Part shown: piece by piece, positions 8,466 to 17,702 of the stretch
How positions within the stretch are numbered: the stretch's first letter is position 1
Layout: the number at the start of each line of letters is the position of its first letter
Source: Paenibacillus illinoisensis NBRC 15959
GTDB lineage: Bacteria; Bacillota; Bacilli; Paenibacillales; Paenibacillaceae
Direction of reading: 5' to 3'
DNA length: 64,000 nucleotides
NCBI RefSeq assembly: GCF_004000925.1
Contig: NZ_BIME01000012.1
Location: 62,001-126,000 of the forward strand
Position numbers and translations under genes: made by a program
The notes under the pieces: generated by a model
What the model was told of the DNA's origin: nothing
What the model saw: the letters and a program-made list of their open reading frames with translations, nothing else
Database searches by the model: none

Positions 8466-8505
8466 GTGACCTCCCTTCCACATCACGATGGAATTGGGAG
8501 GTTAC
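8466..8505. terminator. Stem-loop between convergent genes
   Basis: GTGACCTCCC pairs with GGGAGGTTAC (one G-T pair), with inner TTCCA/TGGAA. It lies between the + strand MerR gene and the - strand zinc hydrolase, with only weak T-runs on either side. Confidence 0.55.
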
Positions 8506-8510
8506 TCATT

Positions 8511-9188
8511 TCATATGAAGCCTGCTTCCCGCAAAAAGTGGTGTACAATTCTCGTCTGGTACTTGATCCGTACTGATCGCTTCAGGCTCCAGCAGGTTTC
8601 AACGGTGACGGAACGGGCCTGCAGCAGTCTGGCGGCAGCTGTCCGGGCAGATCCGGGAAGCTCATGCTTCTTCAAATTGAAATGCCGATCACGAATGGCG
8701 ATGGAACGATTCATGTGCTCAATAATTCTTCTGCATGCCGGAACGGCACGGCTTCCGGGATTGGTGATCAGAGTTTGCCCTAATACACGGGAGCTGAGCT
8801 GGGACAATCCGTTGGCTTCGTGCAGGTCAATCCACCATTCTGGCCCATGTTCACGAGCCAGACGAAAGACGGCAGAAGCAAGTGGATGCCTGGATTTAGC
8901 AGATAAGCGGCGGGGAAATGTTCTGTTCAGATCGGGATTGCCCCTGATTTTTTTGTCATAAGCCTTCTGGTTCACTCTTGGAATAATAATGAGAAGACCG
9001 CGCTGAATGGATAGTCGTCCTGCTGCGCAATCGTCGGCGAGTTTTTGCGCAGCAGCCATGCTTGCGGTTTCGTTTCCATGAACGCCGGAAGTGACAACCA
9101 TCACGGGGCCAGACGCTGCACCACGCACCATGTAGTAGGGAGTAGAATATGTGCTGGACGCTGCTAGTACATGTTTAGTGACAAGCAT
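8511..9188 (-). CDS. AspA/AstE-type zinc-dependent amidohydrolase
   Basis: The ATG at 9188 is taken as the start because GGAGG lies 8 nt upstream (an in-frame GTG lies three codons earlier); 225 aa. Family marks of the aspartoacylase/succinylglutamate desuccinylase group in the M14-like fold: HGNE (zinc ligands H37 and E40), DLNRTFP at 86-92, and IDLHEA with the third ligand H123. Such enzymes cleave N-acyl bonds of small amides. It lies about 95 bp after the ATPase gene of a leftward ABC-2 exporter and may be the last gene of that operon. The substrate is not predictable. Confidence 0.78.
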   Translation of the reverse strand: MLVTKHVLAASSTYSTPYYMVRGAASGPVMVVTSGVHGNETASMAAAQKLADDCAAGRLSIQRGLLIIIPRVNQKAYDKKIRGNPDLNRTFPRRLSAKSRHPLASAVFRLAREHGPEWWIDLHEANGLSQLSSRVLGQTLITNPGSRAVPACRRIIEHMNRSIAIRDRHFNLKKHELPGSARTAAARLLQARSVTVETCWSLKRSVRIKYQTRIVHHFLREAGFI

Positions 9189-9282
9189 GAACCTCACCTC
9201 CGTTACTACAGTACGTCATGTCCTTCTTGCATGTAACGGCATCCGAACAGGCCCTCATCCAGATCTGTCCAAATTGGGCCAA

Positions 9283-10257
9283 TCAGTATACCTGGTGGAT
9301 AATATCTTCGAAATCGGGTTCCTGCATCTCCACATCGATAATTTCGCCCCATTGCTCCAGCAGCTTCAAAATATCCATAGTACTCCATTCTTTCCGGTTC
9401 ACTTGTACAGTAACGACCAGTCCGTCCACACCTGTAATCTGTATGGCAGGAGGTATGGCGTCTGGGATATGAAACTCCCCTCTGTATGTTACCCGGATAA
9501 TTGTGGGCAGACCAATCGTGTCCCGCAGAGAGGAGATCGTACCGTCATATGTGAGCCGGCCGTGATTGATAACCATCACCCGGCTGCATAACTGCTCGAT
9601 ATCATCCATATCATGGGTCGTCAGCAAAATCGTTTTGCCAAACTCTTCATTTAAAGTCCGCAGAAACTGACGTATATTCCGTTTGGCGTTCACATCCAGC
9701 CCAATGGTGGGTTCATCGAGAAAAAGCAGTTCCGGATCATGCAGCATGGAAGCTGCCAGATCTGCACGCATCCGTTGTCCAAGTGAGAGTTTACGGACTG
9801 GCGTGGACCAGAAGGATTCAAGGTCCAGCAGTTCAGCGAACTGGGACAACCGTTTCCTTTTGAGTTCAGCAGGTACACCGTACATTTCAGCCAGAATATC
9901 ATACGAATCCTTCACGGGCAGATCCCACCAGAGCTGGCTGCGTTGACCAAACACTACTCCCAGTCGTCTTACCGTTTGCAGCCTTTCCTGATGCGGGTTC
10001 ATGCCGGCTAGCAGGACTTCCCCCGAGGTCGGGTGGAGGATGCCGGTCAACATTTTAATAGTGGTCGACTTGCCGGCACCATTCGGCCCGATGTATCCAA
10101 CGAACTCCCCTTGTGGAATGTCAAAACTGATGTCACGTACAGCCTCTTTGGACACGTATTCGCGTGAAAATAGCGTCCGAAGTCCAGAGAACCGGCCTTC
10201 CCGAACGACCGGCGTTTTGAATTCTTTTTGCAGCTGCCTCGCTGTAATCATGTTCAT
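9283..10257 (-). CDS. ABC-2 type exporter ATP-binding protein
   Basis: The ATG at 10257 follows GGAGGG with good spacing, giving 324 aa; the longer upstream frame lacks support. Walker A is GPNGAGKST, signature LSLGQR, Walker B LLFLDEP, followed by an H-loop LLTTHDM. A C-terminal extension of about 90 residues is typical of ABC-2 drug/viologen exporter ATPases. It follows two DUF990-type permeases in the same leftward operon (14 bp gap), so it should energise that exporter. The substrate is unknown. Confidence 0.9.
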   Translation of the reverse strand: MNMITARQLQKEFKTPVVREGRFSGLRTLFSREYVSKEAVRDISFDIPQGEFVGYIGPNGAGKSTTIKMLTGILHPTSGEVLLAGMNPHQERLQTVRRLGVVFGQRSQLWWDLPVKDSYDILAEMYGVPAELKRKRLSQFAELLDLESFWSTPVRKLSLGQRMRADLAASMLHDPELLFLDEPTIGLDVNAKRNIRQFLRTLNEEFGKTILLTTHDMDDIEQLCSRVMVINHGRLTYDGTISSLRDTIGLPTIIRVTYRGEFHIPDAIPPAIQITGVDGLVVTVQVNRKEWSTMDILKLLEQWGEIIDVEMQEPDFEDIIHQVY

Positions 10258-10271
10258 GGTAAGAACCCTCC

Positions 10272-11072
10272 TTAGCTTCCCGTGCTTTGATATTTGGTGA
10301 TACCGTATTTCCAGAAGCGCAGACTGGCAGCCAGACACAAAGCAGCTACAGCCGCAATCCCTGCAAGCACCCAAGCTCCGCCTTGACCCCGCAGTAGATA
10401 CAGGGAGGGGATGTAGTTGACGAATCCAACCGGAATGACCGTCAGCAGAATGCCGGACATCCATTTGGGATATAACGTTAGCGGATATTGGGCAGCCGTA
10501 CGGGCTGCATCTTCGGTGATTGTCTGCAGCTCCTCAATGCGTGTGGTCCAGAATCCCAGCGTCGCTGTAGCCAGTCCAATAGAGAAGAGGATGATGGCCC
10601 CAGTCACAATAATCAGCAGAGAGAGGGGAATGACCGTCCATCCGATCTGCCCACTGTGCATCATGCCTGCCAGAGACCAGCATAGAATGAATCCTCCCTG
10701 AAGCACTTCGCCGACCATGATGCGGAAATTTTGCGGTAGCAGTGCAAGTAATACGGGCATGGGCCTCGTTAACAGTTGATCCAGTTCGCCGCCGACTAAA
10801 TACTTCTCCAGATGATGAACCTCATTGCCGAAGGTGCGGTAAAGTGTTTTGGATAACGTCATAATCGCGAACAGATAACCGATCTCATGGAGAGACCAGC
10901 CCTTAATCGCACCAAACTGATGCAGCACCAGCGCAACCATGAGAAACTCTGAAATCTGAATCAGTGCGGCCAGAACGGAAGCCAATATAAAATTGAACTT
11001 GTACTGCATCCGGCTGCGGATGCTCGTTCGAATCAGTATTTTATATAGATGGTACCAGGAAGTTCGCTTCAT
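10272..11072 (-). CDS. ABC-2 (DUF990 type) exporter permease, second subunit
   Basis: The ATG at 11072 overlaps the previous stop by 4 bp (ATGA), showing translational coupling; 266 aa. About six TM helices and the HHLEKYLVGGELDQLLTRPM segment are characteristic of ABC-2 permeases of the DUF990 family, which occur as pairs with one ATPase. It works with the permease upstream and the ATPase downstream. Confidence 0.85.
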   Translation of the reverse strand: MKRTSWYHLYKILIRTSIRSRMQYKFNFILASVLAALIQISEFLMVALVLHQFGAIKGWSLHEIGYLFAIMTLSKTLYRTFGNEVHHLEKYLVGGELDQLLTRPMPVLLALLPQNFRIMVGEVLQGGFILCWSLAGMMHSGQIGWTVIPLSLLIIVTGAIILFSIGLATATLGFWTTRIEELQTITEDAARTAAQYPLTLYPKWMSGILLTVIPVGFVNYIPSLYLLRGQGGAWVLAGIAAVAALCLAASLRFWKYGITKYQSTGS

Positions 11073-11845
11073 CCGCCCTGCACCTCCACTTTGCGGCGCA
11101 TCACACGGGTGATGACCAGACAGATCAGGGTCATGAGCACACACCAAAGCAAGGTTCCCCAGAGCAAGGAGCCATCTTCAAAACCGAGATAGATTCGGGT
11201 AGGAACATAGAGTAGAAAGGGATAGGGTGATAACCAGGCCAGACGTTCGAGCCAGTCAGGAAGCCATTCGAGCGGAATGAAGAAACCAGCCAGCAGATTC
11301 ATCAGGGCATGATTGCCCCAGTGGAGCCAGGATGATTCGGTCGTCCAGATGGCAGTAACCCCAATGATGTAATTCATGCAGATGGATAAGTAGGATGCGC
11401 CGGCAAGACCAAGCGCTGCAAATAACAGGGTTGAGACCTTCGTAGGCCATTGCAGGGAAAAAACGATAGAGAATAGCAGGTAGATTGGAATGCTCTTGTA
11501 CACGAACTGGTAGGCAATCTGTCCCCATTCGCGTGCCATAAGGTGAGTAAACAGATGCACCGGCCTCATCAGATCCAGCGCGATCTGCCCTGTCCTGACC
11601 GTAAGGGGAATTCCGAGTCCATTGGTGAGAAAACCCGAGATCCAGAGAGAGGATTGCGTAAACGCAATGTAACTGACCATCCCCTGTGTCCCGTATTCCC
11701 CGAGTGCGTGATCGGCCCCGATGCCGATCCAGAGACAGGCATACATGTAACCGAACATGGCGCTTGCCAGGTTATGTACCATGTGTGCCCCGCGATATTG
11801 CAGATTCCGGGCGTAGGCTTTGGAAGCCAGAGTGAGATAAAGCAT
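11069..11845 (-). CDS. ABC-2 (DUF990 type) exporter permease, first subunit
   Basis: The ATG at 11845 follows GGAGGTG at ideal spacing; 258 aa with about six TM helices and the family segment TGQIALDLMRPVHLF near residue 80. It is the first gene of the leftward permease-permease-ATPase operon. An asymmetric permease pair plus one ATPase is the usual DUF990 arrangement. The exported compound is unknown; no peptide precursor or biosynthetic gene is next to it. Confidence 0.85.
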   Translation of the reverse strand: MLYLTLASKAYARNLQYRGAHMVHNLASAMFGYMYACLWIGIGADHALGEYGTQGMVSYIAFTQSSLWISGFLTNGLGIPLTVRTGQIALDLMRPVHLFTHLMAREWGQIAYQFVYKSIPIYLLFSIVFSLQWPTKVSTLLFAALGLAGASYLSICMNYIIGVTAIWTTESSWLHWGNHALMNLLAGFFIPLEWLPDWLERLAWLSPYPFLLYVPTRIYLGFEDGSLLWGTLLWCVLMTLICLVITRVMRRKVEVQGG

Positions 11846-12150
11846 TTGACACCTCCGATAAGTGGATTGAACGGCGGTCCCGTTCACTTCAGTCAAGGCG
11901 AAAAAGAGAGAAGGACAACAGCATACCAATTTATTCCTTCACAGGCAAGACATTTTTTTGGGATATCCCGGAAGAAACAGGGCTGTTCAATAATGCGCCA
12001 CAAGACATCGGTTCGCCAGGTCCTTTATAATTAAGGAGTAATGACGTAAACGTTTACAATCTGTGTTATTTAAATTTAAAATAATCCGCCGGGCATGTGC
12101 CTGACGATGGAGGATACAGCTTCAACAATCCGGCAAGAGAGAAGGTTGGA
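11846..12150. other. Divergent intergenic region with a cre-like operator
   Basis: No gene is seen between the leftward exporter operon and the rightward degV gene. It holds the palindrome described at 12045-12058 and a GGGATATCCC palindrome near 11960. Confidence 0.4.
12045..12058. promoter_or_regulatory. cre-like operator upstream of degV
   Basis: CGTAAACGTTTACA contains the perfect 12-bp palindrome GTAAACGTTTAC and matches the CcpA catabolite-response consensus TGWAANCGNTNWCA at 13 of 14 positions. It is about 90 bp before the degV start. Confidence 0.6.
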
Positions 12151-12993
12151 ATGAAAAAAATTGCATGGGTTACCGACAGTACCAGCACACTCGATCCGCT
12201 GTTTGCAGAGCAAAATCACGTATACATTGTACCGCTGCGCGTTGTATTTGGAGAGGAATGCTATCGGGAGACCGAGGACATCTCATCCGAACAGTTCTAT
12301 GAGAAGCTTGCAGAGGCTTCAAGGGCAAGCAGCTCTCAGCCGCCTATAGGTGAGTTTATCGAACTATATGAATCGCTAAAAGGTCAGTATGATGAGATTA
12401 TTACCATTCACTGCTCAACTGCACTTAGCGGAACGCTGCATACTTCAATGCAGGCGGCAGAGATTGCTGGAGTATCGATAACGGCAATTGATTCCAGAGC
12501 GGGAGCCTACCCGCTGCGGGAGATGATTTTGCAAGGTATGGAAATGCAGAAACAGGGATGTTCCGTATCTGAAATCAAGCTTCATATTGAACAGATGATG
12601 GATAATATGTCCTTTTACCTCATTCCGGCCAGTCTTCAGCATCTTCACCGCAGTGGGCGCGTGTCAGGCACACAGCTAGTACTCAGCCAATTGTTGAAAA
12701 TTCACCTGCTCTTGCGATTTGAAGAGGGCAAGGTCGTCGTTAACGAGAAGATTCGTACCTTCAAACGAGCCAAACAGCGCATGTTAGAGGTGCTTAAGGT
12801 AGACATGGAGAAAGTAAAACATGTGTGTATCATGCATGCCGATAATCAGGAAGAAGCCATCACGATCAAGCAGCAAATTGCCGATCTGCTGCCCCGATTG
12901 AAGACGGAAATCATGCCTTTTATCCCTGTAGTAGGTATTCATGCAGGCGCAGGTACGATTGGTCTGTGTTGGATACGCAGCGAGACGACATAG
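12151..12993 (+). CDS. DegV family fatty-acid-binding protein
   Basis: The start at 12151 is set by the MKKIAWVTDST N-terminus; upstream codons in the longer frame are not DegV-like. The protein has 280 aa, the usual DegV length. Motifs: TDST near the N-terminus, SSQPP in the lipid-contacting loop, and the HCSTALSGT segment. DegV proteins bind a fatty acid between two domains; FakB members present it to the kinase FakA for phosphorylation. No fakA is nearby. A cre-like site lies upstream and a strong terminator downstream. Confidence 0.88.
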   Translation: MKKIAWVTDSTSTLDPLFAEQNHVYIVPLRVVFGEECYRETEDISSEQFYEKLAEASRASSSQPPIGEFIELYESLKGQYDEIITIHCSTALSGTLHTSMQAAEIAGVSITAIDSRAGAYPLREMILQGMEMQKQGCSVSEIKLHIEQMMDNMSFYLIPASLQHLHRSGRVSGTQLVLSQLLKIHLLLRFEEGKVVVNEKIRTFKRAKQRMLEVLKVDMEKVKHVCIMHADNQEEAITIKQQIADLLPRLKTEIMPFIPVVGIHAGAGTIGLCWIRSETT

Positions 12994-13012
12994 ATGGATT
13001 AATGATCGATAT

Positions 13013-13057
13013 GGCAGGGGAGCCGCCTTGAATATAGGTGGCTTCCCTGTCTTTTTT
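13013..13057 (+). terminator. Strong intrinsic terminator after degV
   Basis: 15-bp arms 13013-13027 and 13037-13051 with G-T pairs and a 9-nt loop, followed by six Ts. Confidence 0.85.
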
Positions 13058-13157
13058 GTTTTTTGAGATGAGATTAGAAAGAGTGCTATTCCACGCATTG
13101 CCAATTCAGGTGAACTGTGAGGTAATAAAAGAAAACAAAGAAGTTGGGGGAAATCAC

Positions 13158-13877
13158 GTGTCGATTCACCGTTTGCTGCTTGTGGAAGACGATCGTTCAA
13201 TTAGCGAGATGGTTGGACCATATCTGGAGAAAGAGGGCTACAGCGTCACGTACGCATATGACGGATTAGAGGCAGAGCACAAGTTTCAACAAGCGGAGCC
13301 TGCGTTTGATCTGGTCATTCTGGATCTCATGCTGCCGCAGCGAAGCGGCATGGACGTACTGCAGACCATCAGAGCTGCCAGTCTTGTCCCGGTATTAATA
13401 TTATCTGCAAAGGATGGGGAAGTGGACAAGGCACTGGGGCTTGGTTTCGGTGCAGACGACTATTTGAGCAAGCCGTTCTCCCTCATCGAATTGACCGCGC
13501 GAATCAAGGCGGCAATTCGCCGCGCCAACTATACGGTACCGGCGGTTACCTCGACACCAGCCAAGGATCAACGGATTGAAATTGGAGGGCTGGTGTTGGA
13601 TGTGGAAACCTATGAAGTGGAGCGGGAAGGCGTCCCTGTAAGACTGACATCCAAGGAATTTGGCATTCTTAAGCTGTTTGTTACGCATCCTGGCAGAGTG
13701 TTTACGAAGGCACAGATTTACGCCTCTGTCTGGAACGATCCGTATTATGGAGACGAAAATATCATTAACGTACATATGCGGAGGCTGCGCGAAAAGATCG
13801 AGACAGATCCATCGAATCCGCATTATATCAAAACGTTGTGGGGGATCGGTTATAAGCTGGAGGTGGAGCCCAAGTGA
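13158..13877 (+). CDS. OmpR-family response regulator (YcbL-like module)
   Basis: A GTG start at 13158 is preferred: GGGGG lies 8 nt upstream and the receiver domain begins directly; 239 aa. The receiver has D11/D12, phosphorylation site D56 in VILDLMLP and the K in LSKPFS. A winged-helix output domain occupies the C-terminal 100 residues (SKEFGILKLF, INVHMRRLREKIE). It overlaps the kinase gene by 4 bp. Gene order RR-HK-ABC ATPase-permease and protein sizes resemble B. subtilis ycbLMNO, so it probably controls the adjacent transporter (inference). Confidence 0.9.
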   Translation: MSIHRLLLVEDDRSISEMVGPYLEKEGYSVTYAYDGLEAEHKFQQAEPAFDLVILDLMLPQRSGMDVLQTIRAASLVPVLILSAKDGEVDKALGLGFGADDYLSKPFSLIELTARIKAAIRRANYTVPAVTSTPAKDQRIEIGGLVLDVETYEVEREGVPVRLTSKEFGILKLFVTHPGRVFTKAQIYASVWNDPYYGDENIINVHMRRLREKIETDPSNPHYIKTLWGIGYKLEVEPK

Positions 13878-14806
13878 TCATCCTATTGGCCATCTTAACG
13901 GTTGCTCTCCTCATGGTTGTCATTTTACTCGCTGTGAAGCTGAATAAGCGCAGCCGGCAATTGGCATATATTCATCAGAAGCTCGGAGGCATTCTGGAAG
14001 AGGGGACATATGAGCGTTTGCTGGTCTTTAGCAGCGATGCACAGATTCGACTTCTGTTGGGGGATATCAACGAATTGCTGGATTACGCACACCGAACCGG
14101 TGCCCGTTATGCCAATCAGGAGAAGGAGATCCGCAATATGCTCTCCAACATCTCCCACGACTTGAAAACCCCTCTCACGGTCGTGATGGGTTATAGTGAA
14201 ACGCTGCTCCATAGCTCTTCATTAACCGATCAGGAACGGGAAGGGATGATCAGCAAGATTCAGGATAAAGCGCAGGAGGTGCTGCGTCTGATCCATTCCT
14301 TCTTTGATCTGGCGAAACTGGAGTCAGGGGATACCGAGCTTGCCTTGACTCGAATAAATCTTAGTGAATTATGCAGGGTGAAGATGCTCTCCTTTTATGA
14401 AATGTTAACGAATCAGGGTCTGCAGGTGGAGCTGTCCATTCCTGAGAGTGATCTCTTCGTGACCGGCAATGAGGATGCACTCGACCGGGTACTGGATAAT
14501 CTGATTACTAATGCAATGCGATATGGGGCGGATGGTAAGGTATTGGGTCTGCTGCTTGAACCAACGAATCATGGAGAGGTCATGCTGCAGATTTGGGACA
14601 AGGGTAAAGGCATTCCGGAAAAAGAACAAGACCGTGTTTTTGAACGCATGTACACCCTGGAGGATTCCCGTAACCGTCTCTACCATGGAAGCGGGCTTGG
14701 TCTCACCATCACGAAGCGACTTGTCGAACGGATGGGAGGACGCATTGAGCTGCGCAGTGTACCCTATGAGCGGACTTCATTTAAAATCTCTCTTAAATCT
14801 CGTTAG
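13874..14806 (+). CDS. Sensor histidine kinase with short N-terminal TM (YcbM-like)
   Basis: The GTG at 13874 overlaps the regulator's stop; 310 aa. A single N-terminal TM helix (2-22) is followed directly by a linker and the HisKA domain with H95 in SNISHDLKTP, then an HATPase domain (N-box DNLITNAMRYG, G-box GKGIPEKE, SGLGLTI). There is no extracellular sensor domain, as in intramembrane-type kinases that watch a partner transporter. The ABC pair 125 bp downstream is the natural partner. Confidence 0.9.
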   Translation: MIILLAILTVALLMVVILLAVKLNKRSRQLAYIHQKLGGILEEGTYERLLVFSSDAQIRLLLGDINELLDYAHRTGARYANQEKEIRNMLSNISHDLKTPLTVVMGYSETLLHSSSLTDQEREGMISKIQDKAQEVLRLIHSFFDLAKLESGDTELALTRINLSELCRVKMLSFYEMLTNQGLQVELSIPESDLFVTGNEDALDRVLDNLITNAMRYGADGKVLGLLLEPTNHGEVMLQIWDKGKGIPEKEQDRVFERMYTLEDSRNRLYHGSGLGLTITKRLVERMGGRIELRSVPYERTSFKISLKSR

Positions 14807-14931
14807 TTGCCTTTTTGTGTGGATGGAGGAACTTAAGTTTTTTGTAAGATTTGATTAATAAAAAAGCAGACTTTTCTCTTTACAATACAGATATAAGAAC
14901 CCGTCAGGGATCGTAAAGGAGAACAGAAGAG

Positions 14932-15855
14932 ATGACATATATTGCACGCACCATCGGTGTGACCAAAACGTATGCAGGCACGGAGGTCGTATCCAACGTC
15001 AATATGAATATTAAGCAAGGTGAAATATACGGATTTTTAGGGCCGAACGGAGCAGGGAAAACGACAATCATGAAAATGTTGACCAATCTGGTTAAGCCCA
15101 CCGTAGGGGAGATTGAAATGTTCGGGGAGAAACTTACCCCTGACTCTTATGAAGTGCTTAAGCCAATAGGCAGCATTATTGAATATCCTTTTTTCTACGA
15201 TAAACTGTCCGCCAGAGATAACTTGGAGCTTCACTGCGAATATATGGGGTTTCATAACAAGAAGGTTATCGGCGATATGATGGAAAGTGTAGGTCTGAAG
15301 GATACCGGCAAGAAACCGGTGCGTGACTTCTCTCTGGGAATGAAGCAAAGGCTTGGTATAGCGCGTGCACTGATTACAACGCCGGAGCTCCTCATTCTGG
15401 ATGAACCGATCAACGGGCTCGATCCGGTTGGAATTAAAGAAATGCGTGATCTGTTCAAACGCCTCAGTACGGAATATAGAATTACTCTCCTGATCTCCAG
15501 TCATATCCTGGGCGAAATTGAGCAAATTGCCGATACGGTAGGGGTGATTCGTGGCGGTCGTCTGGTCGAGGAAGTGTCCATGGAGAGCATTCGTGGGACT
15601 CAGAGCGATTATATCGAGCTGCAGGTGATGGATGGACGCAAGGCGATTTATGTTATTGAGCATCAGCTTGAGTTGAAAAATTATAAATTGGTTGATGATC
15701 GTACAGTTCGCATTTATGACCCTGGTGTATCTCCATCCCAATTAACAGGCAGTCTGGTTCAGCATGGTGTTGAGATTGAGTCGATTATCAAGCGGTCCCA
15801 TTCGCTGGAGGAACACTTTCTAAACCTGGTGAAGGGGGATGAGGACGTTGCTTAA
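14932..15855 (+). CDS. ABC transporter ATP-binding protein (BcrA/YcbN-like)
   Basis: AAAGGAGA precedes the ATG; 307 aa. Walker A is GPNGAGKTT, signature DFSLGMKQR, Walker B LLILDEP, H-loop LLISSHI. The length and the roughly 90-residue tail match bacitracin/lantibiotic-immunity type ATPases. The permease gene overlaps its 3' end by 17 bp. It is probably part of a peptide-stress exporter controlled by the upstream two-component system. Confidence 0.9.
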   Translation: MTYIARTIGVTKTYAGTEVVSNVNMNIKQGEIYGFLGPNGAGKTTIMKMLTNLVKPTVGEIEMFGEKLTPDSYEVLKPIGSIIEYPFFYDKLSARDNLELHCEYMGFHNKKVIGDMMESVGLKDTGKKPVRDFSLGMKQRLGIARALITTPELLILDEPINGLDPVGIKEMRDLFKRLSTEYRITLLISSHILGEIEQIADTVGVIRGGRLVEEVSMESIRGTQSDYIELQVMDGRKAIYVIEHQLELKNYKLVDDRTVRIYDPGVSPSQLTGSLVQHGVEIESIIKRSHSLEEHFLNLVKGDEDVA

Positions 15856-16546
15856 ACTTATTTTTCTGGAAATGCGAAAACACCGGTTTGCTCGTAATTT
15901 CGGATACGCAGCTATCGCCAATGTGGGGATTCTGTTGTTTCTGATCATGATTGGTGTGGTGGACTGGGGAGCAGAAGATTATGCTTTTACCACGTATCCT
16001 CTCTCCTTTATGCTGATTGATACATTTGCCCGGGCAACCTTTATTATTTTTGGAGGGGCATTGATATCGAAGCTGATTATTAGCGAATATAGCAACAAAA
16101 CGATGAATGTGATGTTTACCTATCCAATTAAACGTCACAAAATTATTGCAGCCAAGCTGATTATTGTATTTGCGTTTACCTTTTTCATGATTATGTTTAC
16201 CAACTTGCTAATGGGAGCGATCCTGCTGACAACAGATCACTTTTATCCCTTTATTACTGATGAGCTGACGGGTAAACAAGCACTTCAATTGCTGATCAAA
16301 TATACGATTAGTTCGCTGTCTGCTGCTGCAATGGCATTGATCCCCTTGTTGTTCGGCATGCGAAAGCACTCGGTCACGGCAACCATGGTGTCATCCATTT
16401 TCCTGGTTCTCGTAGTGTGTTCCGGCGTAAATGGACCGAGCGTTTCCATCAATTCCATTATCGTGATTCCTTTAACCCTAGGCGCCATCGGACTTTGGAT
16501 TGCTTCACTTTCCATGGTTCGGCTGGAGACAAAAGACGTGAATTGA
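15839..16546 (+). CDS. ABC-2 permease of the YcbO/lantibiotic-immunity type
   Basis: The protein has 235 aa and about six TM helices. The start at 15839 lies inside the ATPase gene, just after AAGGGGG. The segment ISEYSNKTMNVMFTYPIKR is typical of lantibiotic-protection ABC-2 permeases, where it joins TM2 to TM3. It should pair with the ATPase just upstream. The substrate is unknown. Confidence 0.85.
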   Translation: MRTLLKLIFLEMRKHRFARNFGYAAIANVGILLFLIMIGVVDWGAEDYAFTTYPLSFMLIDTFARATFIIFGGALISKLIISEYSNKTMNVMFTYPIKRHKIIAAKLIIVFAFTFFMIMFTNLLMGAILLTTDHFYPFITDELTGKQALQLLIKYTISSLSAAAMALIPLLFGMRKHSVTATMVSSIFLVLVVCSGVNGPSVSINSIIVIPLTLGAIGLWIASLSMVRLETKDVN

Positions 16547-16651
16547 AATGCTCGAAAAACCATGCTTCGTATGGCTTCAGATGCCATTGACATCCGCTCG
16601 TACAAGGGATAGGATAATGTCAACTGAAACATGAAGGAGAATGCGACTACC

Positions 16652-17464
16652 ATGACGATTCCAAAAACATTGACAATAGCCGGCTCAGATACAAGCGGCG
16701 GCGCAGGAATTCAAGCTGATTTGAAAACATTCCAGGAGCTTGGTGTGTACGGTATGACCGTTCTGACGACGGTTGTGGCGATGGAGCCTGAAACATGGGA
16801 CCACCAGGTTTTCCCCGTGGCTCTGGATGTAGTGGAAGCACAGCTCCGTACCGTTCTGGACGGAATTGGTTTTGATGCGATGAAGACGGGAATGCTGGGT
16901 TCCGTAGATATTATTGAACTGGTAGCGAAGCATGTTCGCCGCAGCGGTCTGCCACAGATCGTAATCGATCCGGTAATGGTCTGCAAAGGTACAGATGAGG
17001 TGCTGCAGCCTGAGAATACGGAAGCAATGATTGAATTTTTGCTGCCGGGTGCTGACCTGGTTACTCCAAACCTGTTTGAAGCTTCCCAACTGGCCAAGAG
17101 CGGACCGATCCGTTCCAAGGAACAGATGGAAGCAGCAGCAGCTGTAATTCACAACCATGGGGCGAAGCATGTCCTGATCAAGGACAGAGGCGTCATCACC
17201 CCAGGCAAAGCGATGGATCTTCTCTATGATGGCAAAAACTACGAATGGTATGAAGCCGATGTTGTTGGTTCCGGTTATACGCATGGGGCGGGTTGTACAA
17301 CCTCTGCAGCGATTACCGCTGGTTTGGCGCGCGGTTTGTCCGTAAAAGAGGCTGTACGTGAAGGCAAAGCCTTCATTACTCAAGCGATTGCTGGCGGATT
17401 CCCGCTCAATCGTTTTGTTGGCCCGACGTTGCACGCGGCACACCGCTTGGAGCAACAACGCTAA
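16652..17464 (+). CDS. pdxK: Pyridoxine/pyridoxal kinase of the PdxK (ThiD-like) family
   Basis: The ATG at 16652 is chosen because AAGGAG lies about 12 nt upstream; an earlier in-frame ATG has no site. The protein has 270 aa. Ribokinase-fold marks: AGSDTSGGAGIQADLKTFQE, IDPVMVCKG, and the anion hole YTHGAGC with C215. These match the Bacillus/Staphylococcus PdxK group, in which the THGAGC cysteine contacts pyridoxal, more than true ThiD. It phosphorylates B6 vitamers to feed the PLP pool. Monocistronic with its own terminator. Confidence 0.85.
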   Translation: MTIPKTLTIAGSDTSGGAGIQADLKTFQELGVYGMTVLTTVVAMEPETWDHQVFPVALDVVEAQLRTVLDGIGFDAMKTGMLGSVDIIELVAKHVRRSGLPQIVIDPVMVCKGTDEVLQPENTEAMIEFLLPGADLVTPNLFEASQLAKSGPIRSKEQMEAAAAVIHNHGAKHVLIKDRGVITPGKAMDLLYDGKNYEWYEADVVGSGYTHGAGCTTSAAITAGLARGLSVKEAVREGKAFITQAIAGGFPLNRFVGPTLHAAHRLEQQR

Positions 17465-17515
17465 TAGCGGATGCGGTAAGCGATACCGGGAAAGAGAACT
17501 TGGATTCAGCTGAAG

Positions 17516-17562
17516 GGTGGTTGTCAATGGGCGAAGGTGGCTCGTTGGCAACCGCCTTTTTG
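17516..17562 (+). terminator. Intrinsic terminator after pdxK
   Basis: GGTGGTTGTCAA (17516-17527) pairs with TTGGCAACCGCC (17545-17556), followed by five Ts. Confidence 0.8.
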
Positions 17563-17702
17563 TGTGGGTTGCTGCGAATTCGGTAACTTATATGGGGTAT
17601 TAATCGTATATAACATGGAGTTCATTCCAGAACATGGATGGACACACGAACGACACATGGAATCAGTATGTTAACAGAAGAAAGATAAAAGGAGAGTCGG
17701 CC

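Noticed and set aside
15037..15741. 234-aa minus-strand ORF
   Set aside because: Antisense to the BcrA-like ATPase gene with no start signal.
16685..17551. 288-aa minus-strand ORF
   Set aside because: Antisense to pdxK, composition not protein-like.
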